Assembly (NCBI GenBank): GCA_964434165.1
Contig: CAYSUS010000169.1
Coordinates: 1 to 11,429 of the forward strand
DNA from: CAYSUS01 sp964434165
GTDB taxonomy: Bacteria > Planctomycetota > Planctomycetia > Pirellulales > Thermoguttaceae
Reading direction: 5' to 3'
DNA length: 11,429 nt
This document shows positions 7,371 to 11,429 of the stretch, piece by piece (the stretch's first letter is position 1; every line of letters starts with the position of its first letter). Below the pieces are notes generated by a model. It was not told the origin of the DNA. It ran no database searches and saw only the letters and a program-made list of their open reading frames with translations. Both the position numbers and the translations under genes were made by a program.

Positions 7371-8480
7371 ATGCTCCCGCCCTCGCCTCCCACCGAGTTC
7401 GCGCGCCTCGGGCCTTCCCGGGCGCGGCTGGTCCTCGCCGCGACGGTCGTCCTGGCGGGGTACTTCGCCGCGGTAGCGCTTTCGCCCCGGGCGATCGTCA
7501 ACCCGGGCAGGTCCACGCGCCCCGACCGGACCGACCCGGCCCTGTACCGCGCCGAGGCCGAGCGCGTGCGCCAGGGCGAGGGTTACTACGACGTGCTGGC
7601 CGACGAGCTGCCGCGCCGCGGCTATCCCACGCGGAGCGTGTTCAACTGGCGCACGCCGCTGCCGGTGTGGCTGATCGGCCGATTGCCCGATCCCGTCTGG
7701 GCCAAGGTCCTGCTCAATGCGCTGGGCCTGGTCCTGGCCCTGGCGGCCTTTGAAGCGGTCGCCCGCGACGGCAGCGTGCGCCGCGCGCTGGGCACCGCGT
7801 GCCTGTTGATCGGGCCGCTGTGGCTGGCCGTGCAGGGCGACCATTTCTACATGCCCGTCCTGTGGGCGGGGACGTTTGTCGGGCTGTCCGTCGCCGCCTA
7901 TGGAATCGGCAAGTGGCCGTGGGGCGTGGCGCTGGGGCTGGCGGCTGCGTTCTTCCGCGAGCTGGCCCTGCCGTACTGCGTGCTGTGCGCGGCGCTCGCC
8001 GGGTGGGAAGGACGGCGGCGCGAGCAAATCGCCTGGGCGGCGGGCCTGGGGGCGTGGGGCCTGTTCTTCTCCTGGCACTGCGTCGAGGTCCTGGTCCGGA
8101 TGGCTCCCGACGCCGTCGCCCACCAGCAAAGCTGGCTGCGTCTGCTGGGCGCCCCGTTCGTCCTGGCCACGGCGCAGATGCACGCCTGGCTGATCGTCTG
8201 GCCGCAATGGATCGCGGCGCTGTACTTCCTTGCGGCCATGCTGGGGCTGGCCGGCTGGAACACCCCACTGGGACGGCGCGTGGCCCTCACGGTGTGCCTC
8301 TACGCGGCGGCGTTCGCCGTGTTGGGCCAGCCGTTCAACCAGTACTGGGGCGGGCTGGTCGCGCCGCTGCTCTGCTTCGGAGTGGCGCGCCTGCCGGCGT
8401 CGCTGGGCGATCTTGGAAGGGCTGCCTGGCGAGGAATGCCGAATGCCGAAACGAAGCCAACGGAGGCCCCCACGGGCTAG
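7371..8480 (+). CDS. Multi-pass membrane protein, GT-C glycosyltransferase-like
   Basis: This 369-residue integral membrane protein has about eight or nine hydrophobic helices (first at about residues 18-38, last ending near 345). A long extracytoplasmic-type loop after helix 1 carries ALYRAEAERVRQGEGYYDVL and VFNWRTPLPVWLIGRLPD. That layout (one helix, a big loop with acidic residues, then R-T-P-L-P leading into the next helix) is typical of GT-C fold lipid-linked sugar transferases such as the GT87/DUF2029 and ArnT-like groups. FFRELALPY in a middle helix and GQPFNQYWGGLVAPLL near the end are also in keeping with such enzymes. No classical DxD is visible, so activity is inferred and the substrate is unknown. 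The ATG at 7371 is preferred over the in-frame ATG at 7212, because the intervening 53 residues are not membrane- or domain-like and include the poly-C tract. No strong SD is present. It is transcribed divergently from the PEP-CTERM gene. Confidence 0.75.
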   Translation: MLPPSPPTEFARLGPSRARLVLAATVVLAGYFAAVALSPRAIVNPGRSTRPDRTDPALYRAEAERVRQGEGYYDVLADELPRRGYPTRSVFNWRTPLPVWLIGRLPDPVWAKVLLNALGLVLALAAFEAVARDGSVRRALGTACLLIGPLWLAVQGDHFYMPVLWAGTFVGLSVAAYGIGKWPWGVALGLAAAFFRELALPYCVLCAALAGWEGRRREQIAWAAGLGAWGLFFSWHCVEVLVRMAPDAVAHQQSWLRLLGAPFVLATAQMHAWLIVWPQWIAALYFLAAMLGLAGWNTPLGRRVALTVCLYAAAFAVLGQPFNQYWGGLVAPLLCFGVARLPASLGDLGRAAWRGMPNAETKPTEAPTG

Positions 8481-8500
8481 AGCATTCGGCGTTCCCCATC

Positions 8501-8558
8501 CCCCGACCCCTCGCCCGCGAGCGGGAGAGGGTGGCCGCGCAGCGGCCGGGTGAGGGCG
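8501..8558. repeat. REP-like palindrome, two-hairpin variant
   Basis: Just after the membrane protein stop, CCCTCGCCCGC and GCGGGAGAGGG form an imperfect hairpin (8508-8531). A second hairpin follows, GGCCGC-GCA-GCGGCC (8533-8547), then GGGTGAGGGCG. The same core recurs at 8609-8785 and 9177-9219. It could double as a transcription end for the 7371-8480 gene, though it has no T-run. Confidence 0.75.
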
Positions 8559-8608
8559 CGCCGGACTCGCATGGTTCGGACCAACGCAGCGGGTACTTAT
8601 TGTGCCCT

Positions 8609-8785
8609 CACCCCCGGCCCCTCTCCCGCGAGCGGGAGAGGGGAGGCTGGTACTCTCTTCCCGTCTCGCCTCCACCCCCGGCCCCTCTCCCGCGAGCGGG
8701 AGAGGGGAGGCTGGTACTCTCTTCCCGTCTCGCCTCCACCCCCGGCCCCTTACCCGCGAGCGGGAGAGGGGAGGCTAGTACTTTC
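8609..8785. repeat. 64-bp tandem REP array, three units
   Basis: Units begin at 8609, 8673 and 8737 with an exact 64-bp period. The third is cut short at about 8785. Each unit holds CACCCCCGG, then the palindrome arms CCCCTCTCCCGC and GCGGGAGAGGGG around GA, then a 29-bp tail starting AGGCTGGTACTCTC. Units 1 and 2 appear identical. Unit 3 carries several changes (TTACCC for TCTCCC, GGCTAGTACTTT for GGCTGGTACTCT). The array occupies most of the 319-bp gap between the membrane protein gene and acpP, and ends about 15 bp from the acpP stop. Arrays of this kind of palindrome are common non-coding elements in G+C-rich genomes and can act as terminators or mRNA stabilisers. Confidence 0.9.
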
Positions 8786-8799
8786 ACCCCGACACGCCG

Positions 8800-9069
8800 T
8801 CAACCCTCGGCGGCGAGAAGCTGCATCACTCCGTCGGTGATCTCCCCGAGGGTGAGCGCGGTCTTGTCCGCCTCGTCCGGCACGGTAATGTCGAACTGCT
8901 CCTCGACCTCCATGGTCACTTCGACGACGTCGAGGCTGTCGGCGCCCAGATCGTTGACCAGGTGGGTCGCTTCCTTGAGGTCTTCGGCCGCCACGGCGAA
9001 GTGCTCGGCCACGATCTGCTTCACCTCGGCGAGCGCCTGCTCGCGACTGATGATACTGCTCTGGCTCAT
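8800..9069 (-). CDS. acpP: Acyl carrier protein
   Basis: This 89-residue acidic four-helix protein carries growing acyl chains as thioesters on a 4'-phosphopantetheine arm during fatty acid (or related) synthesis in the cytoplasm. The attachment motif GADSLDVVEV is present, with Ser45 as the modified residue, followed by the recognition-helix sequence EVEEQFDITVPDE seen in AcpP proteins. Length is close to the usual 77-80 residues plus about ten extra at the N-terminus (MSQSSIISREQ). The start at 9069 is well supported by AGGAG (9077-9081) seven bases upstream; the frame stays open further but has no coding character there. No fab gene is adjacent, whereas acpP commonly sits between fabG/fabD and fabF. 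It may be the housekeeping ACP or one of several paralogues. REP palindromes lie on both sides of the gene. Confidence 0.93.
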   Translation of the reverse strand: MSQSSIISREQALAEVKQIVAEHFAVAAEDLKEATHLVNDLGADSLDVVEVTMEVEEQFDITVPDEADKTALTLGEITDGVMQLLAAEG

Positions 9070-9176
9070 GGGATGGCTCCTGTTTGGAATGGCTATCTGA
9101 ATTGCCTGTTGCGCCAGTCGAACCCCGTTGCGTGCTGGTGTTCCGATCGGTCTGCCCGTCGGCCGACGGCGCGCCG

Positions 9177-9219
9177 CCCTCACCCCCGGCCCCTCTCCCG
9201 CGAGCGGGAGAGGGGAGGG
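9177..9219. repeat. REP-like palindrome, single copy upstream of acpP
   Basis: CCCTCACCCCCGG is followed by the exact palindrome arms CCCCTCTCCCGC (9190-9201) and GCGGGAGAGGGG (9204-9215), then AGGG. The core and left flank match tandem unit 1 at 8605-8643 in the same orientation, but the 29-bp tail of the tandem units is missing. It sits between acpP and the XRE gene, both on the minus strand, and could insulate acpP from read-through. Confidence 0.85.
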
Positions 9220-9243
9220 TAATGCGCTCACCCTGTTACTCCC

Positions 9244-9606
9244 TCACCCCGTCAAGTCCTGCTCGGCCGCGGTCATGGCCTCGACCAGCTTGCGCACGGT
9301 GGCGAAGTCGGGGGTGGTGTGGCCGCGCTCGATCCGGTTGAGGGTCTCGGGGCGAATGCCTGCCCGCCGCGCCAGGGCGGCCTGCGAGAGCCCCACCGCG
9401 CGGCGGCGGCGCACGAGCTTCTCGGCCAGCGAGGCCCGGTCCAGCTCCACGCCCGCCACGTTCGGGGCGCGCTCGTCGCGCGCGCCGCCGTCCACGCCGG
9501 CCGCCTTGCACAGCCGGTCGAAGACCGCCTCGCGCACGATCACGTAGCGGACCCCGTCCAGCTCCACGCGGCGGCAGTCGATCGCTCGGCGTTTCTTCCT
9601 CGGCAT
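9244..9606 (-). CDS. XRE-family regulator, antitoxin-like
   Basis: This 120-residue DNA-binding protein starts with a basic segment (MPRKKRR). Next is a short module VELDGVRYVIVREAVFDRL (about 14-32), of the kind seen at the N-terminus of many antitoxin-type regulators. A standard Cro/CI helix-turn-helix follows at about 60-112: LSQAALARRAGIRPETLNRI, then ERGHTTPDFATVRKLVEAM. The start at 9606 is supported by GGGAGGG (9614-9620) seven bases upstream and by a strong promoter just before it. An in-frame ATG further upstream would place the promoter inside the coding region. The family usually represses its own promoter, and the direct repeats at 9642-9679 suit that. No RelE/HigB/HipA-like toxin is encoded beside it, so it is either an orphan antitoxin or a plain regulator. 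Confidence 0.85.
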   Translation of the reverse strand: MPRKKRRAIDCRRVELDGVRYVIVREAVFDRLCKAAGVDGGARDERAPNVAGVELDRASLAEKLVRRRRAVGLSQAALARRAGIRPETLNRIERGHTTPDFATVRKLVEAMTAAEQDLTG

Positions 9607-9628
9607 CGCCCGACCCTCCCCGACCGCC

Positions 9629-9657
9629 AGTCTATCGGCACTTGTTGTGAAAGTCAA
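9629..9657 (-). promoter_or_regulatory. Sigma-70-type promoter of the XRE gene
   Basis: On the minus strand TTGACT (9652-9657, five of six consensus bases) and TAGACT (9629-9634, four of six) are separated by exactly 17 bp. A start of transcription near 9622 would leave a leader of about 16 nt containing the SD GGGAGGG. This is the most AT-rich stretch for kilobases around and the best promoter in the window. Confidence 0.7.
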
Positions 9658-9679
9658 TATCATTGTTGCAAAAATCAAT
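9642..9679. promoter_or_regulatory. 21-bp-spaced direct repeat operator
   Basis: TTGTTGTGAAAGTCAAT (9642-9658) and TTGTTGCAAAAATCAAT (9663-9679) match at 14 of 17 positions. They start 21 bp apart, which is two turns of B-DNA and puts both on one face. The first copy contains the -35 hexamer of the XRE promoter, so a bound protein would block RNA polymerase. The obvious candidate binder is the XRE protein itself. The pair also lies between the XRE gene and the divergent sigma/kinase genes. Confidence 0.55.
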
Positions 9680-9803
9680 CACCCGGATTAAGCCTGTCCC
9701 GCTGCGTCCGGTCCTTTGGACGGATGGCGAATGCGGCTACCTGGGGGTAGGATGAAGGGTCGCCGCCGTCGATGCGGCCGCGCGCCGCCTGGCCGATCCG
9801 ACC

Positions 9804-10526
9804 ATGAGCACCTCGAACAAGAGCTTCATCTCCACCCCCTGGAGTCTGGTCCTGCGCGCAGCGGACCGCACCGCGCCCGACTGCCGCCAGGCCCTCCAGT
9901 CGTTGTGCGCCGCGTACTGGTATCCGGTCTATGCCTTTGTGCGCCGTCACGGCCATGCCCCGCACGTGGCGGAGGACCTGACCCAGGAGTTCTTCCTTCG
10001 TCTCTTGGAGAAGGACTACCTCGGGCGGGTCGATCGCGAAAAGGGCCGCTTCCGCACGTTTCTCCTGGTCTGCGTGCGGCGGTTCCTCTGCAACGAGCAC
10101 GACCGGGCCTTCGCCATGAAACGGGGTGGAGGGCGAACGCCCCTTCCCATCGATTTCGGCGACGCCGAGGACCGCTACACGCACGAGCCCGCCGACCGGC
10201 TCACGCCCGAGCGGGTCTTCGAGCGCCGCTGGGCCCTCACCGTGCTCGAGACGGCCTTGGCCGCGATGGAGGAGGAGTGCGCGGCCTCGGGCAAGCGGCG
10301 CCTGTTCGACGCGTTGAAGGTCTATCTGGCCGCTGAGCAGAACGCGCCCCCCTATGCCGCGACCGCCGCCCACCTCGGCATGCAGGAGGGGGCGATCAAG
10401 GTGGCCGTCTATCGGCTCCGGCAGCGGTTCGCGCGCCTCGTGCGCCAGGAGGTCACCCGCACCATCGGCGACCCGGCCGAGGCGGGAGACGAAATCCGCG
10501 CGCTGTTCGAGGCCCTGGGACCGTAA
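9804..10526 (+). CDS. ECF-type RNA polymerase sigma factor, kinase-linked
   Basis: This 240-residue sigma-70-family protein of the extracytoplasmic-function class redirects RNA polymerase to a specific regulon. Region 2 is at about 30-95 (LCAAYWYPVYAFVRRHG, then the DLTQEFF core at 58-64, and GRFRTFLLVCVRRFL). Region 4 is at about 180-215 (AATAAHLGMQEGAIKVAVYR, then LRQRFARLV), with the usual helix-turn-helix. The linker between them is long (about 80 residues, with EHDRAF and LTPERVFERRWALTVLE). That makes it larger than the usual ECF factor of about 190 residues, but it suits planctomycete ECF groups known to sit beside Ser/Thr kinase genes. A kinase gene follows 120 bp downstream on the same strand, and no anti-sigma factor is visible. 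The ATG at 9804 has no clear SD. Control by the downstream kinase is inference. Confidence 0.88.
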   Translation: MSTSNKSFISTPWSLVLRAADRTAPDCRQALQSLCAAYWYPVYAFVRRHGHAPHVAEDLTQEFFLRLLEKDYLGRVDREKGRFRTFLLVCVRRFLCNEHDRAFAMKRGGGRTPLPIDFGDAEDRYTHEPADRLTPERVFERRWALTVLETALAAMEEECAASGKRRLFDALKVYLAAEQNAPPYAATAAHLGMQEGAIKVAVYRLRQRFARLVRQEVTRTIGDPAEAGDEIRALFEALGP

Positions 10527-10634
10527 CCTTCGCGGCCCCTTGCTTAATCACTCTCCGGACGCCATTGTGGAGTTCAGCGCGGGCCACGGCAGAGCCGCTC
10601 GGACCCCGAAGCCCGCTTCGCATGAGGGTGTTTT

Positions 10635-10639
10635 GAGGG
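10635..10639 (+). promoter_or_regulatory. Ribosome binding site fixing the kinase GTG start
   Basis: GAGGG lies seven bases before the GTG at 10647. An ATG at 10622 just upstream runs into a stop within five codons, so this site decides the start. Confidence 0.5.
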
Positions 10640-10646
10640 TCTTCCC

Positions 10647-11429
10647 GTGAGCATCGAGACCGCGTCCTGTCCCGAGTGCGGGGGCGAAGTGCCCAGCGAC
10701 GCGGCCACGCGCGGGCTTTGCCCGCGGTGCCTGATACGGACCGTGCTGGCAGGCATCGACCAGACCCCGGACGCGACGGGGCGTCTCACGCCCGGCTCGC
10801 GCAGGGCCATGCCCGACATGGCCGAACTCGCCCTGCTCTTCGAACCGTTCGAGATCCTCGATCTCTTGGGCCAGGGGGGCATGGGGGCCGTGTACATGGC
10901 CAGGCAGAAGAGCCTCCAGCGCCTCGTGGCGCTGAAGGTCATTCCTCCCGCGCTTGCCGCCGATCCGGCGTTCGTCGAGCGGTTCCACCGCGAGGCCCGC
11001 GCGCTGGCCCGGCTGAGCCATCCCAACATCGTGGCGGCCTACGACTTCGGCCAGGTGGACGACCACTGCTTCCTGGTCATGGAGTACGTGGCGGGGAGCA
11101 ACCTCCGCGCGGTCCTGCGGCGCGGGCCGCTCGGCCCGGCCGCGGCCCTGGCCGTTGCCGTCCAGGTCTGCGAGGCCCTGGAGTATGCCCACCGGCAGGG
11201 TATCGTGCATCGCGACATCAAGCCGGAGAACATCCTCCTCGATTCCGGGACGCCTGGCGCGGCCGCCGCGGCGGAGCGGATCAAGATCGCCGACTTCGGC
11301 CTGGTCCGGCTGCTGGAGGCCGACCCCGAGGACTTCACCCTCACCACGGCCGACCATCTGCTCGGCACCCCGCAATACATGGCCCCCGAGCAACTGGAGC
11401 GGCCCCACGAGATCGACCATCGCGCGGAC
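10647..11429 (+). CDS. Zinc-ribbon Ser/Thr protein kinase (5' part, runs off window)
   Basis: The first 261 residues of a Hanks-type (PknB-like) Ser/Thr kinase are present. It opens with a zinc ribbon: C8-x2-C11 (CPECGG) and C25-x2-C28 (CPRC). The kinase domain follows: glycine loop GQGGMGAVY (75-83), ATP-binding Lys97 in VALK, helix-C Glu116, catalytic HRDIKPEN with Asp190, DFG at 216-218, and GTPQYMAPE at 240-248. All key residues are there, so it should be active. An extra Gly/Ala-rich run (GTPGAAAAAER, about 201-211) sits between the catalytic loop and DFG. The start is GTG with a GAGGG SD. The 120-bp gap after the sigma gene holds no terminator, so the two are probably co-transcribed. 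Phosphorylation of the sigma factor or of shared partners is a reasonable guess. The C-terminal part, usually a membrane helix and sensor or repeat domain, is outside the window. Confidence 0.92.
   Translation, partial: MSIETASCPECGGEVPSDAATRGLCPRCLIRTVLAGIDQTPDATGRLTPGSRRAMPDMAELALLFEPFEILDLLGQGGMGAVYMARQKSLQRLVALKVIPPALAADPAFVERFHREARALARLSHPNIVAAYDFGQVDDHCFLVMEYVAGSNLRAVLRRGPLGPAAALAVAVQVCEALEYAHRQGIVHRDIKPENILLDSGTPGAAAAAERIKIADFGLVRLLEADPEDFTLTTADHLLGTPQYMAPEQLERPHEIDHRAD

Noticed and set aside
8609..8785. CRISPR-like array
   Set aside because: Repeat and intervening sequence are repeated together with a 64-bp period, so there are no unique spacers, and no cas genes are nearby.
10548..11420. 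290-codon minus-strand frame opposite the kinase gene
   Set aside because: The plus strand carries all kinase motifs, and the minus frame has no domain.

Overview
The window is very G+C-rich bacterial chromosome and looks planctomycetal. Three things suggest this: an ECF-type sigma factor followed directly by a zinc-ribbon Ser/Thr protein kinase, a giant LamG/beta-helix surface protein ending in a VPEP-type PEP-CTERM sorting signal, and mostly single genes with weak or absent Shine-Dalgarno sequences. No plasmid, phage or insertion-sequence genes are visible. The lineage call is inference from gene content, not from a marker gene.

Layout. Positions 1-500 hold a broken coiled-coil reading frame on the minus strand, interrupted by an in-frame TAG. 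Positions 505-1656 (minus) encode an AI-2E/PerM-family membrane protein. Positions about 1800-2240 hold fragments with coding-like codon use on the minus strand but no intact frame, probably a decayed gene. Positions 2274-6902 (minus) encode a secreted 1542-residue protein with two LamG-like domains, one on each side of two long glycine-rich beta-helix repeat blocks, and a C-terminal PEP-CTERM anchor signal. A 468-bp divergent spacer separates it from a multi-pass membrane protein at 7371-8480 (plus) with the look of a GT-C glycosyltransferase.

Positions 8501-9219 hold five copies of a REP-like palindrome. Three are arranged as a 64-bp-period tandem array. The set brackets a stand-alone acyl carrier protein gene (8800-9069, minus). 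Next come an antitoxin-like XRE regulator (9244-9606, minus) with a clear sigma-70-type promoter overlapped by a 21-bp-spaced direct repeat, and then, divergently, the ECF sigma factor (9804-10526) and the kinase (10647 to the window end).

How the parts may work together: the sigma factor and kinase form a likely signalling pair in one transcription unit. The XRE protein probably represses its own promoter and could affect the divergent sigma/kinase unit. The PEP-CTERM protein is an exported surface protein whose sorting enzyme (exosortase) is not in this window. The remaining genes look like ordinary single-gene chromosomal neighbours. I found no convincing new multi-gene system. The points most worth a second look are the XRE operator, the REP array around acpP, the sigma/kinase pair and the architecture of the surface protein.
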